From NCBI RefSeq assembly GCF_004342725.1, contig NZ_SMCP01000013.1, positions 1 to 64,000 on the forward strand: 64,000 bases of DNA. The letters are read 5' to 3'. A program made the translations under genes and the position numbers. This document shows, piece by piece, positions 41,930 through 50,409 of this stretch. Within the stretch, counting starts at the first letter, position 1, and every line of letters starts with the position of its first letter. Origin of the DNA: Testudinibacter aquarius (GTDB taxonomy: Bacteria > Pseudomonadota > Gammaproteobacteria > Enterobacterales > Pasteurellaceae). The notes below the pieces were generated by a model. The model was not told the origin of the DNA, did no database searches, and was given only the letters and a program-made list of their open reading frames with translations.

Positions 41930-43162
41930 CTAGCGGAAATACCAACGTGACAACAACACACCTGCGTTGACCGCCACATTCAAACCGCTATTCAACGGAT
42001 TTTCAAACGACAATACCACCGATTGTTCAACCAATGGATTGGCTTGTGCCGGCATTGTTTCACTGAGTACAAACGCCACTTTATCGCTTAACACTACTTT
42101 ATCCAACGGTTGCGCCTGTTTATTTGCCGTGACTGCAACCAATTGATACCCCGCGTTTTTCAACGCTTTCAACGCCGTTTCAGTGCTGCTGCTTTCCAAC
42201 GCATAAATATGCTCCATCGCCCCCTCCGCCACTCTGGCGGCGGCAGCTGAATACAGCTTATCCGCACTTTCACAAACAATGCCTTTTACGCCATAGTACG
42301 CAGCGGTGCGGATCACCCCGCCGACATTATAAGCATTGTCAATGCCGTCAAGCAACAGTACACAATCTTGCAATTTAGCGGTTTTTAGATACGCTTCCAA
42401 ATTCATCGGCGTTGCTTTTTTGACTAGCATACAAATTCCACCGTGATGCTCACTACCGCTCACCAACGCCAATTCGGCGTTGTCCACCACATGATATGCT
42501 TTCTTCGCAGTTGCTAAATAGCTGGTTAGTTTGCCGATACGGTGGCTGGTTTCAATATTGGTCCACAAACGAACAATACTTTCCGGGCGCTGCCGGAACA
42601 GCGCCAAACAAGCGGCTTCGCCATAGATTTTCATCTCTTCATTGCGGTTCTTACGAATTTTTTCCGGTGCACGCGGTGACAACGGGCCGGTTTTTTTCTC
42701 CCCGGCGACGTCACCTTTAATCATCACCTTAACACTGCCTTCGCTGTTTTTCCCGGCTTTAGTCGCTTTCATTTCTCGCTCGCCCCAGACAAAAGCAGGT
42801 GTTGTGCTACCCTGACGCTCTCTATTGTCTCTGCTACGGTTATCACTGTTGCGGCTATCACGGCTACGCTCATCACGCCCACTTTCTCGGTTTTGACGTG
42901 GTGCTCTCCGTTCGTTACGCTCCCCCTCTTTCTCGTTGAAGCGGCGACGATCCCCGGTAGGGCGGTTCTCAAAACGAGGTTTATCTGAAGTGCGGTTTTC
43001 TGAAAACCGTTTTTCCTGTCTGTCACCACGTGGTTCAGCACGTCCGCCGTCATAACGAGGATTGCGCGGCGAACTGCGCTCGCCACGCGGCTCTTTCGCC
43101 GAAAAACGGCTACCGGATTTAGGTTGTTGAAATGCTGGTTTGCGGCTGGATTTATCGTTCAT
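41930..43162 (-). CDS. YfiF-type SpoU/TrmH family RNA methyltransferase
   Basis: Predicted SAM-dependent 2'-O-methyltransferase acting on RNA, 410 residues from the ATG at 43162. The C-terminal two-thirds carry an SpoU substrate-binding part (KIYGEAACLALFRQRPESI) and the knotted catalytic domain. The latter shows LLLDGIDNAYNVGGVIRTAAYYG, AFVLSETM and LSFENPLNSGLNVAVNAGVL, although the usual Asn-Pro-x-Asn-x-G motif is shifted relative to standard TrmH. The first ~130 residues are extremely rich in Arg, Glu, Asp and Ser, low complexity and probably disordered; they may bind RNA. The target nucleotide is unknown. Confidence 0.85.
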   Translation of the reverse strand: MNDKSSRKPAFQQPKSGSRFSAKEPRGERSSPRNPRYDGGRAEPRGDRQEKRFSENRTSDKPRFENRPTGDRRRFNEKEGERNERRAPRQNRESGRDERSRDSRNSDNRSRDNRERQGSTTPAFVWGEREMKATKAGKNSEGSVKVMIKGDVAGEKKTGPLSPRAPEKIRKNRNEEMKIYGEAACLALFRQRPESIVRLWTNIETSHRIGKLTSYLATAKKAYHVVDNAELALVSGSEHHGGICMLVKKATPMNLEAYLKTAKLQDCVLLLDGIDNAYNVGGVIRTAAYYGVKGIVCESADKLYSAAAARVAEGAMEHIYALESSSTETALKALKNAGYQLVAVTANKQAQPLDKVVLSDKVAFVLSETMPAQANPLVEQSVVLSFENPLNSGLNVAVNAGVLLSRWYFR

Positions 43163-43369
43163 GCAGGTGCCTATAGGTTGATGGCTGAAATAGCGTTTAT
43201 ATGCGCCAACATACAAACGTGATATGGCGCTTATTATAGCAAATTTTTATCTCAATTTAAGCAAACTTCTCAGCAAAACCCTGTTCAAACCGAATTAACG
43301 CAGGTAAACTAAATCACTTTATTGTCTTTTTTGAATTTTGATACTTTTGATTATTAATTATTATTGTTT

Positions 43370-44737
43370 ATGCCGAATACTAAATATCGTCAGTCTTTGC
43401 ACCAGCTACAATCTCTGCCGTTTCTGCCACAAATAGCGGAAGGTGTAGAGTTTATTTACTCCACCGCAGACTATAAACAACACTTTATTCAGCTGATCCG
43501 GCAGGCAAAAACACGCATTTACATTACCGCACTTTACTGGCAAAACGATGAAGCCGGTCAAGAAATGCTGGCTGAATTATATCAGGCGAAACAACGTAAT
43601 CCACAATTGGACATTCACGTGTTTGTCGATTTTCACCGGGCACAGCGCGGTTTAATCGGTGCCGAAACCCAACAGACCAACGCTGAATGGTATACCGAGC
43701 AACGCCAAAAACATGCGCTGGATCCACAAAACGATATTGCTTTCCACGGCGTGCCGATCAACACCCGTGAACTGTTCGGGGTGCTGCACATTAAAGGCTC
43801 GGTGTTCGACGACACCATTCTCTACAGTGGCGCCAGTATTAATAATGTCTATTTGCATCAACAAGATAAATATCGTTATGACCGCTACCAAAAAATCCGC
43901 AACCGCGCGTTAGCCGACAGTTTTGTCACATTTTTAAGCGACTGCCTGAACGATCAAAGTGCGGTGCAGCGTTTGGATCAGCCCGTCCGCAAAGACAAGA
44001 GCATCCGCCCTGCGATTCGCCACTATCGGAAAAAACTCAGCCAACACAGCCAATATCGCGTCAGTGAGACGGTCAGGTTCGATCCAAACCAGTTGCTGAT
44101 TTCACCGATTTTCGGGCTATCAAACGGCAATCAATTGAATGCTGTTATCGAGGCATTATTCGGTGTGGTACAGCAAAAACTGACCATTTGCACTCCCTAT
44201 TTCAACTTTCCACGCAGCCTACGGCTGCAACTGGCACAGTTGTTGAAAGAGGGGAAAGCAGTGGAAATTATTGTCGGTGACAAAACTGCCAACGATTTTT
44301 ATGTTGCACCGGACAAACCGTTTAACATGTCGGCAGCATTACCTTATCTGTATGAAATGAATTTGCGAAATTTCTGCAAAAAGCAGCAAAAAATGCTGAA
44401 TAATGGTCAACTGACGGTGCGTTTGTGGCAACACGGCGATAACTCCTACCACCTGAAAGGGGTATGGGTCGATGATCACTATATTTTATTGACCGGCAAC
44501 AACCTCAACCCACGTGCTTGGCGCTTGGACGCAGAAAATGCGCTGTTGATTCAAGATCCGCAGCAGCAATTGCAACCACAGGTGCAGCGTGAACTGCAAA
44601 CTATCCGCCAACACACTCAGCAACTTCGCCACTACCGTGAACTGGAAAAACTGCACAGTTATCCGCCGGAAGTCAAAAAACTACTTAACCGCTTCCGCCG
44701 TTTACAAGCCGATAAAATCGTACGCTTAGTGCTGTAA
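43370..44737 (+). CDS. pssA: Phosphatidylserine synthase (PssA)
   Basis: Phospholipase D superfamily CDP-diacylglycerol-serine O-phosphatidyltransferase, 455 residues, peripheral to the inner membrane. Two HKD-type motifs are present: HIKGSVFDDTILYSGASINN in the N-terminal half and HLKGVWVDDHYILLTGNNLNPRAW in the C-terminal half. Supplies phosphatidylserine for phosphatidylethanolamine. It starts at the ATG at 43370. The stop is followed by a small hairpin containing an uptake-signal-like GTGCG/CGCAC, then by the interrupted repeat and the IS110 element. Confidence 0.93.
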   Translation: MPNTKYRQSLHQLQSLPFLPQIAEGVEFIYSTADYKQHFIQLIRQAKTRIYITALYWQNDEAGQEMLAELYQAKQRNPQLDIHVFVDFHRAQRGLIGAETQQTNAEWYTEQRQKHALDPQNDIAFHGVPINTRELFGVLHIKGSVFDDTILYSGASINNVYLHQQDKYRYDRYQKIRNRALADSFVTFLSDCLNDQSAVQRLDQPVRKDKSIRPAIRHYRKKLSQHSQYRVSETVRFDPNQLLISPIFGLSNGNQLNAVIEALFGVVQQKLTICTPYFNFPRSLRLQLAQLLKEGKAVEIIVGDKTANDFYVAPDKPFNMSAALPYLYEMNLRNFCKKQQKMLNNGQLTVRLWQHGDNSYHLKGVWVDDHYILLTGNNLNPRAWRLDAENALLIQDPQQQLQPQVQRELQTIRQHTQQLRHYRELEKLHSYPPEVKKLLNRFRRLQADKIVRLVL

Positions 44738-44768
44738 AATCAGGGTGCGCTGAAACCGCACTAAGACT

Positions 44769-44810
44769 GCTGACAAAGGTTAAAATACACGATTAATGTT
44801 GTAACAGTAG
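44769..44810 (-). repeat. Left remnant of repeat R1, interrupted by the IS110 element
   Basis: 42 bp from GCTGACAAAGG to GTAACAGTAG aligns with the complement of 48366-48407 in the intact copy R2; the first 22 bp are identical. Similarity stops at the IS border and resumes at 46030. Confidence 0.85.
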
Positions 44811-44831
44811 ATACCATCTCTTCCACCTAAA

Positions 44832-44865
44832 ATCAACCTCAATCACATGCTGATTTGAGGTTGAT
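44832..44865 (-). terminator. Hairpin at the transposase 3' end
   Basis: A 14-bp stem with one bulge (arms ATCAACCTCAA and TTGAGGTTGAT) encloses the transposase stop codon and is followed on the minus strand by TTTTAGG. It may terminate transcription or shield the right end of the element. Confidence 0.6.
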
Positions 44866-45841
44866 ATTCCCTCTGATGTTTCAACACACCAAAGCAAATA
44901 TGCACAATGCGCCGCATACCCGCCACTAGCGCCTGCATCATCGTCTTTCCATTAGTCAGCAACCGCTCTATCAGCCTGCGAATATCGGGATTATATTGCT
45001 TCGCCACGACTGCTCCCATATACAGCTTTGCTCGTATAATCGGATTACCACGCTTCGATATCATCGACCGTCCGCGAAACAGACCTGATTCACCTAGCCT
45101 CGGCACCAATCCCACATAAGCTGACATCTGTCCGGCATTTTGAAAAGTGCGACTGCGGTAAAGTGTTGTCATGCGTAGCGCAACCACTTCGCCGACACCG
45201 GGGATACTTTTCAACAATCTCACATCTTGTTTCAGCTGCGGATGGCGGTCGATATGGTTATTGATATGCTGCTTTAATCGTTTAATTTCAGTCATTAAAT
45301 TCTGCTGAATGACTTCAATCGACTGAATAACCGATATGGAAGCCGATGAGACCTCTGCTTTTTCCATCCGATTCCGTTCCCGCTGCAAATCTGCTTCAAG
45401 CGCATCCAGCCGACTGATTAACGCCTTCAACTCCCTAATCGCCTTCGGTTCGGGCTGCCAAGGGCGGACATGTCCATGCAAGATTATCTGTATGCCAAAC
45501 TGAGCAAGCGCTTTACTGTCTGTTTTATCCGTTTTGTGTACGTTGCAAGATTGTGTGAATTTGGCAGCATCCGCAGGATTAACCACATACAGAGTAAAAC
45601 CCGCTTCAGCGAGAAAATAGGCAACGGCTTCGTGGTAAACTCCTGTGGCTTCCATTACGATATGCAAATGAGCAAGGTCATTATCCGTCTTTTTCTTCAG
45701 CCACTGAATCAGCGCATAAAACCCGTCATCGGTATTAGGAACGACTTTGCTACGGCTTTTACCGATATTCAGGTCGTTTATCAGGGCACAATCCAGTTTA
45801 TGCTTAGAAACATCAATCCCCATTATTTTGTTATTCATCAT
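44843..45841 (-). CDS. IS110-family transposase (recombinase)
   Basis: RNA-guided serine/DEDD recombinase of 332 residues. The N-terminal RuvC-like domain shows MGIDVSKHKLDCALI (first Asp), VMEATGVYHEAVAYFL (Glu) and VHKTDKTDSKALAQFG (two Asp). A coiled-coil linker covers about residues 145-205. The C-terminal Tnp domain shows LKSIPGVGEVVALRM, AYVGLVPRLGESG and the serine-containing GRSMISKRGNPIIRAKLYMGA. Nothing looks truncated. Start at 45841 with AGGA upstream; the next codon is also ATG. Confidence 0.93.
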   Translation of the reverse strand: MMNNKIMGIDVSKHKLDCALINDLNIGKSRSKVVPNTDDGFYALIQWLKKKTDNDLAHLHIVMEATGVYHEAVAYFLAEAGFTLYVVNPADAAKFTQSCNVHKTDKTDSKALAQFGIQIILHGHVRPWQPEPKAIRELKALISRLDALEADLQRERNRMEKAEVSSASISVIQSIEVIQQNLMTEIKRLKQHINNHIDRHPQLKQDVRLLKSIPGVGEVVALRMTTLYRSRTFQNAGQMSAYVGLVPRLGESGLFRGRSMISKRGNPIIRAKLYMGAVVAKQYNPDIRRLIERLLTNGKTMMQALVAGMRRIVHICFGVLKHQREYQPQISM

Positions 45842-46010
45842 CTTTTCTATCCTTGTCAATGCAGCGTCAGCACAAGTTGTGCGCGCTTTGATACCATTCA
45901 GATTATTGATGAAAGGATAATAGTTTTATCTACTTTACAGTGTCTAGGCACTCAGGGGGCGAACAATATACTATTATCCTTGGCGGTCAGTGATATAATG
46001 TCTGACCATT
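45842..46010 (-). ncRNA. Candidate bridge RNA of the IS110 element
   Basis: Read on the minus strand. A 5' hairpin GGTCAG/CTGACC (46007-45985) comes first. A long stem AAGGATAATAG/CTATTATCCTT (45981-45971 with 45923-45913) then encloses a loop. In that loop UCGCCCCCU (45962-45954) equals the left target plus core, and AGUAG (45934-45930) is complementary to CT-ACT of the right target. A downstream loop, with an inner hairpin GCACAA/TTGTGC, has AUGGUAUC (45897-45890), equal to the element's right end. It also has ACAAG (45856-45852), complementary to CT-TGT at its left end. The opposite-strand pairing and shared CT core are as described for IS621. The RNA ends overlap the transposase ribosome site. 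Confidence 0.75.
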
Positions 46011-46029
46011 TTGAGTGGGGCAAGATACA

Positions 46030-46170
46030 AGGGGGCGATTATATATCGCCCCGAACCGCACTTTGCATTTTTCCTTTATTGATTAAGTGCTTATATCGCA
46101 CTTCGCAAATGGGCGGATGCAATCCGCCCCTACATTACGTTGCCTCATCAAATATCTTTGTCAATAATCT
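46030..46170 (-). repeat. Right part of repeat R1
   Basis: About 141 bp similar (roughly 80-85% by eye) to the complement of 48232-48368. It contains two palindromes, GGGGCGA..TCGCCCC (46032-46052) and GGGCGGAT..ATCCGCCC (about 46110-46128), and an uptake signal. It ends CTTTGTCAATAATCT next to the rbsR 3' end. Confidence 0.85.
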
Positions 46171-46190
46171 GGGTGCGGTGAAACCGCATT

Positions 46191-47222
46191 TTAACTTACT
46201 GTCACAACAAATCCTTTAACACCCCGCAGCGCCACTGATTCGCGCCACACCAAGTGCGGTTCGAGGGTTAACGTGCGGTACGGCAGCTGTGGATTTTTGA
46301 TCCTCGCCAGCAGCATTTCCACCGCTTGTTTGGCGAGATTGTTTTTTGATTGGTGGATGGTGGTCAGCGGTGGCGAAAGGTATTGCGCCAATTCGATATT
46401 GTCATAGCCAATAATCGAAATATCTTTGCCGACTTGCAAGCCGGCGCGCCAAACCGCCTGATAAGCGCCGATGGCAATCGTATCCGAACAGGCAAATACC
46501 GCACTTGGGCGCGGATCGAGCCGCAGGATCTGCTGCATGCTTTCAATGCCGCTGACAATATCAAAATGGCTTTCGAACACCCGATCTTGTCTGAACGGAA
46601 TACCCGCCTGTGAAAGTGCGGTCTGATAACCGTTCAAACGATTTAACGCCAGGGATTTTTTGAAACTGCCGGTGATAATCGCAATATCGCGGTGTCCGGC
46701 ATCAATTAAGGTTTTTGTCGCCAAATAGCCGCCATATTCTGAATTTTCATGCACTTTATCCGCATTAAGTGCGGTCGGCCACCAGTCGAGCATCACCATC
46801 GGCAGCTGTAGCCGCTGGCTGATATCATCATTTAATTGCCAATGGGATTCGGCACACATCAAAATCAAGCCGTCTACCTGTTTGCGGATCAAGGTTTCCA
46901 GATTGCGTTGCAGCCGTTCGCCGTCACCGTCGGTATAAGACAAAATCAAGTTATATTGGTGACGATGACAATAACGCTCCACACTGCGCAGCACTTCGGC
47001 AAAAAACGGATTGGCACTGGCGGTCACCAGCATTCCAATGGTCTTGGTTTCTTTGATTTTTAAGCTGCGCGCCAGTGCCGACGGGGTATAATTCAACTCA
47101 CGCACCACCGCCAGCACCTTATCGCGAATTTCATCGCTGACAAAACGGGAATTATTGATGACGTGCGACACCGTCGAGGTGGAAACCTGTGCCAAACGGG
47201 CTATATCTTTCATCGTCGCCAT
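46191..47222 (-). CDS. rbsR: Ribose operon repressor, LacI family
   Basis: 343 residues. The helix-turn-helix [30 protein letters not shown] and hinge [21 protein letters not shown] match RbsR. The effector domain shows [22 protein letters not shown] and [23 protein letters not shown] perfect operator palindrome lies at 52373-52390 before rbsD. It follows rbsK by 16 bp, the last gene of the operon. The C-terminus (VKGFVVTVS) runs a few residues beyond the usual end, into sequence near repeat R1. Confidence 0.93.
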   Translation of the reverse strand: MATMKDIARLAQVSTSTVSHVINNSRFVSDEIRDKVLAVVRELNYTPSALARSLKIKETKTIGMLVTASANPFFAEVLRSVERYCHRHQYNLILSYTDGDGERLQRNLETLIRKQVDGLILMCAESHWQLNDDISQRLQLPMVMLDWWPTALNADKVHENSEYGGYLATKTLIDAGHRDIAIITGSFKKSLALNRLNGYQTALSQAGIPFRQDRVFESHFDIVSGIESMQQILRLDPRPSAVFACSDTIAIGAYQAVWRAGLQVGKDISIIGYDNIELAQYLSPPLTTIHQSKNNLAKQAVEMLLARIKNPQLPYRTLTLEPHLVWRESVALRGVKGFVVTVS

Positions 47223-47238
47223 CTTCTTTCCCTCATTT

Positions 47239-48171
47239 TTACGCTTGAGCCAAAAGAAAACTGTCCGTCTGCTCCCGGGTCGGGATCGACGGTTGTGCGC
47301 CGTGACGGGTCACCGAAAGCGCCGCTGCGCCGTGGGCAAAACGGATTGCCTGCACTAAACTTTTTTGTTCTAAAAGTGCGGTCAGCAAAGCGCCGTTGAA
47401 GGTGTCGCCTGCGGCAGTGGTATCTACCGCCTGCACACGAAAACCGGCGATAATCCGATTAAAACCGCTCTTTTCACTGACAAATACGCCTTTTGCGCCT
47501 AACGTAATCAACACCGTCGCAATGCCTTTTTGATGAAACACATTCGCCGCTTGCTGTGCGCTGTCTTGATCCGTCACCCTAATGCCGGTCAGAATCTCAG
47601 CTTCGGTTTCGTTCGGGGTGATCATATCCAGCTGTGCTAACAGTTCATCGGGCAACGATTGTGCCGGTGCCGGATTTAAAATCACTTGCGTGCCGTTGGC
47701 TTTGGCTATTTTAGCCGCGGCTGTGATGCCGGATAACGGTGTTTCCAACTGCATCAGCAACGCATCGGCTTGTGCGATGTTGTCGGCAAATTTATCAACT
47801 ACCGTCTGATCTAAATACGCATTGGCGCCAGCCGCCAATACAATGCTGTTTTCACCGCTTGCTGCCACCTGAATCATCGCAATGCCGCTCATTTCATTCG
47901 GAATCGTTACAATACTGTCGGTATTGATGCCGTCCTGTGCAAATGCATTTTTCATCGCTGTGCCTAAAGTGTCGTCACCGATACAGGCGATAAAATCGGT
48001 CTGCGTCCCTAGGCGAGCCGCAGCCACTGCCTGATTAGCGCCCTTGCCGCCGTAAGCGATGTGATACCCGTTGCCTGCCAACGTCTCGCCCGGTTTGACA
48101 AAGTGCGGTACGGCAAGAACATGATCGGCGTTAATACTACCCAGCACCACCAGTTTTTTTGTTTGTGTCAT
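47239..48171 (-). CDS. rbsK: Ribokinase
   Basis: PfkB-family kinase of 310 residues converting ribose to ribose-5-phosphate. [46 protein letters not shown] is the N-terminal substrate region. The C-terminal [21 protein letters not shown] contains the catalytic Asp and anion hole. [12 protein letters not shown] lies between. It is separated from rbsB by 273 bp holding repeat R2 instead of the usual short gap, so its expression may be reduced relative to the transporter genes. Confidence 0.95.
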   Translation of the reverse strand: MTQTKKLVVLGSINADHVLAVPHFVKPGETLAGNGYHIAYGGKGANQAVAAARLGTQTDFIACIGDDTLGTAMKNAFAQDGINTDSIVTIPNEMSGIAMIQVAASGENSIVLAAGANAYLDQTVVDKFADNIAQADALLMQLETPLSGITAAAKIAKANGTQVILNPAPAQSLPDELLAQLDMITPNETEAEILTGIRVTDQDSAQQAANVFHQKGIATVLITLGAKGVFVSEKSGFNRIIAGFRVQAVDTTAAGDTFNGALLTALLEQKSLVQAIRFAHGAAALSVTRHGAQPSIPTREQTDSFLLAQA

Positions 48172-48231
48172 AAACTACCTGCTTTACATCAGTTTATTTT
48201 TACATCAAATCGGGCGGAAATATCCGCTCCA

Positions 48232-48407
48232 GATTATTGACAAAGTCATTCATGAGGCAAAGTAGGGGCGGATTAACTATCCGCCCGTTTGCGAAGTGCA
48301 GTATAAGCACTTAATCAATGAAGGAAAAATGAAAAGTGCGGTGCGGGTGGATATATAATCCGCCCCTACTTTTACAATATTTATTGTGTATTTTAACCTT
48401 TGTCAGC
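48232..48407 (+). repeat. Intact ~176-bp repeat R2 between rbsB and rbsK
   Basis: The uninterrupted sister of R1 in the opposite orientation. Ends carry short inverted repeats (TGACAAAG and CTTTGTCA). Inside are two palindromic segments (GGGCGGAT..ATCCGCCC type), an uptake signal AAGTGCGGT and a conserved AT-rich middle (GATTAAGTGCTTAT in R1). No ORF. It resembles a small non-autonomous mobile element (MITE-like). Confidence 0.85.
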
Positions 48408-48444
48408 CGTCTAGGGCAGGAATTCTCGCCCGATTTCTGTTAAA

Positions 48445-49323
48445 TTATTTACTCACCACTTTCAACGGCACCGGAATCATCACTTCGACCGGCTCACCTT
48501 TCAATACGCGATCCGCCGTTGCTACGCCCAATTCGCCGATTTTTTCCGGTTGTTGCGCAATGGTTGCGCCCAATTTTCCGGCTTCCACCGCACGCACGGC
48601 ATCGTCAGTGCCGTCAAAACCGACGACTAACACCTCTTTTTTCGCCGCTTGCAACGCTCTCAATGCGCCCAATGCCATTTCGTCATTTTGCGCAAACACC
48701 GCTTGCACCGCACTTTGGCTCGCCAACAGGTTTTCCATCACGTTCAAGCCTTTGGTGCGGTCAAAATCCGCCGGTTGGCTTGCCAATAAGGCAAAGCCGT
48801 TTGCCTCAACCGCTTGCGCAAAGCCTTCGCCGCGCTCACGTGCCGCTGAAGTGCCGGCGATGCCTTCCAGTTGGATCACTTTAGCTTCTTTGCCCAATTT
48901 TTCCGCAATGAAATCCCCGGCCAGTTTGCCGCCGGCAACGTTATCAGAGGCGATGTGACTGACCACTTCCCCTTTGGCTGCACCACGATCCAAGGTGATG
49001 ACCGGCACGCCTTGTTTGTTGGCACGCATCACTGCATTGGCGACCGCTTCAGAATCAGTCGGGTTAATCAGCAACACTTTAGCGCCACGCACCAGCAAAT
49101 CTTCCACATTGGCAAGCTCTTTTGCCGGATCGTTTTGTGAGTCCAATACCACCAAATTGTAGCCCAATTTGTCCGCCTCTTTTTGCGCGCCGTCTTTTAG
49201 GCTCACGAAGAACGGGTTGTCTAAGGTCGAAACCGCCAACGCAAGCGTTTCTTTCGCCAACGCAGAACCGCTGACCGCCAAACTCATGATTAATGCAGAT
49301 GCGACTGTAGTTAATTTTTTCAT
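48445..49323 (-). CDS. rbsB: Ribose ABC transporter substrate-binding protein
   Basis: Periplasmic ribose receptor of 292 residues. The signal peptide is [23 protein letters not shown], with cleavage after ALA. The type I periplasmic-binding fold follows: [31 protein letters not shown] at the N-lobe start, [35 protein letters not shown] and [15 protein letters not shown]. Close to E. coli RbsB. Delivers ribose to RbsC-RbsA. The gene is 87 bp after rbsC and ends the transporter part of the operon before repeat R2. Confidence 0.96.
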   Translation of the reverse strand: MKKLTTVASALIMSLAVSGSALAKETLALAVSTLDNPFFVSLKDGAQKEADKLGYNLVVLDSQNDPAKELANVEDLLVRGAKVLLINPTDSEAVANAVMRANKQGVPVITLDRGAAKGEVVSHIASDNVAGGKLAGDFIAEKLGKEAKVIQLEGIAGTSAARERGEGFAQAVEANGFALLASQPADFDRTKGLNVMENLLASQSAVQAVFAQNDEMALGALRALQAAKKEVLVVGFDGTDDAVRAVEAGKLGATIAQQPEKIGELGVATADRVLKGEPVEVMIPVPLKVVSK

Positions 49324-49410
49324 ACTGTTTCCTCGTTGTTAAACGTTAAGGTGAATTAAACCGCACTTTACGGCTGTTGTTTATAACTTAAAGTTTTATG
49401 ACTTAAAGTA

Positions 49411-50391
49411 TTATGACTTAAGACTTTTGTTACCCAAATAGTTATCCGCTAATACCGCAACCAGAATAACCACCGCTTTCGCTATCATCTGATAGTAAGA
49501 TGAAATATCCAAAATATTCAATGCGTTATTCAAGAAACCGATAATCAACGCTCCGATTAAGGTGCCCATCACACGCCCTTTGCCGCCCATTAAACTGGTG
49601 CCGCCAACCACTACTGCGGCGATCGCATCCAGTTCATAGCTGACCCCTGCGGTCGGTTGTGCCGACGATAAACGCGAGGTGACGATCAATCCTGCCAATG
49701 CAGCCAGCATGCCACTGGCGGCAAACACGAACAGTTTGATTTTGGTGACATTAATGCCGGACAATTTGGTCGCCGCTTCGTTACCGCCTAACGCATAGAT
49801 ATAACGCCCCATGCGAGTGTGCTGCAAAATGTACCATGCCAGCGCAAACACCAACACCATAATCCAGATCGGCACCGGAATACCGAACAAATAGCCCGTG
49901 CCAATCCACGCAAATTGATCGGCACTATCGGAAAAACCCGTGCTGACCGGACGACCGTCGGTGTAAACCATGGTGACCCCGCGCAATAAGGTCATGGTGA
50001 CTAAGGTGGCGATAAACGCCTGCACCTTGCCTTTGGCGACAATCAAACCGCTGACACCGCCAAGCAACATTCCGGCGATCAACACCACCGGCACCACGAT
50101 AAAAATCGAAATGTCCAAGCCGACCATGGTGGCGGCAAATGCGCCGGTCAGCGCCAACACTGAACCGACCGAGAGATCGATGCCGGCAATCAGAATTACA
50201 AACGTCATGCCGACCGCGATAATCGCATTCACCGAGGTTTGACGCAGAATATTTAAGATATTGTCGATGCTGAAGAAATTCGGGTTCAACAGCGAAACGA
50301 TAAACACCAATACCAGTAGTGCAATAATCGAACGTTGTTCGATTAAAAATCCCTTCAAATTAAAAGCTGTCTTTTTTGTTGTCGTGACCAT
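49411..50391 (-). CDS. rbsC: Ribose ABC transporter permease
   Basis: Inner-membrane channel of 326 residues with eight or more hydrophobic spans. Family segments include NILRQTSVNAIIAVGMTFVIL, AGIDLSVGSVLALTGA and the cytoplasmic EAA-like GGNEAATKLSGINVTKIKL, then LDAIAAVVVGGTSLMGGKG. It lies 18 bp after rbsA. Confidence 0.96.
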   Translation of the reverse strand: MVTTTKKTAFNLKGFLIEQRSIIALLVLVFIVSLLNPNFFSIDNILNILRQTSVNAIIAVGMTFVILIAGIDLSVGSVLALTGAFAATMVGLDISIFIVVPVVLIAGMLLGGVSGLIVAKGKVQAFIATLVTMTLLRGVTMVYTDGRPVSTGFSDSADQFAWIGTGYLFGIPVPIWIMVLVFALAWYILQHTRMGRYIYALGGNEAATKLSGINVTKIKLFVFAASGMLAALAGLIVTSRLSSAQPTAGVSYELDAIAAVVVGGTSLMGGKGRVMGTLIGALIIGFLNNALNILDISSYYQMIAKAVVILVAVLADNYLGNKSLKS

Positions 50392-50409
50392 TTTTCCGTT
50401 TACCTCAAA

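Larger units (their letters stand above)
44811..46031 (-). mobile_element. IS110-family insertion sequence
   Basis: Borders were set by comparing the interrupted repeat R1 with the intact copy R2. Removing 44811-46031 restores GTAACAGT-AG-GGGGCGATT against GTAAAAGT-AG-GGGCGGATT in R2. The dinucleotide AG (CT on the transposase strand) is present at both borders (44809-44810 and 46030-46031). The length is 1,221 bp with no terminal inverted repeats, as usual for IS110. The only gene is the transposase; the ~190-bp leader holds a candidate bridge RNA. Repeat-like targets are known for some IS110 members such as IS621. Confidence 0.88.

Noticed and set aside
44811-46031. IS110 element as a decayed remnant
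   Set aside because: The transposase frame is complete with its catalytic motifs, both borders and the leader RNA are readable, and the core is conserved on both sides.
46470-46613. Small plus-strand reading frames overlapping rbsR, his, nifJ and other long genes
   Set aside because: They are antisense or shifted-frame shadows of well-supported genes, with no ribosome site or recognisable product.
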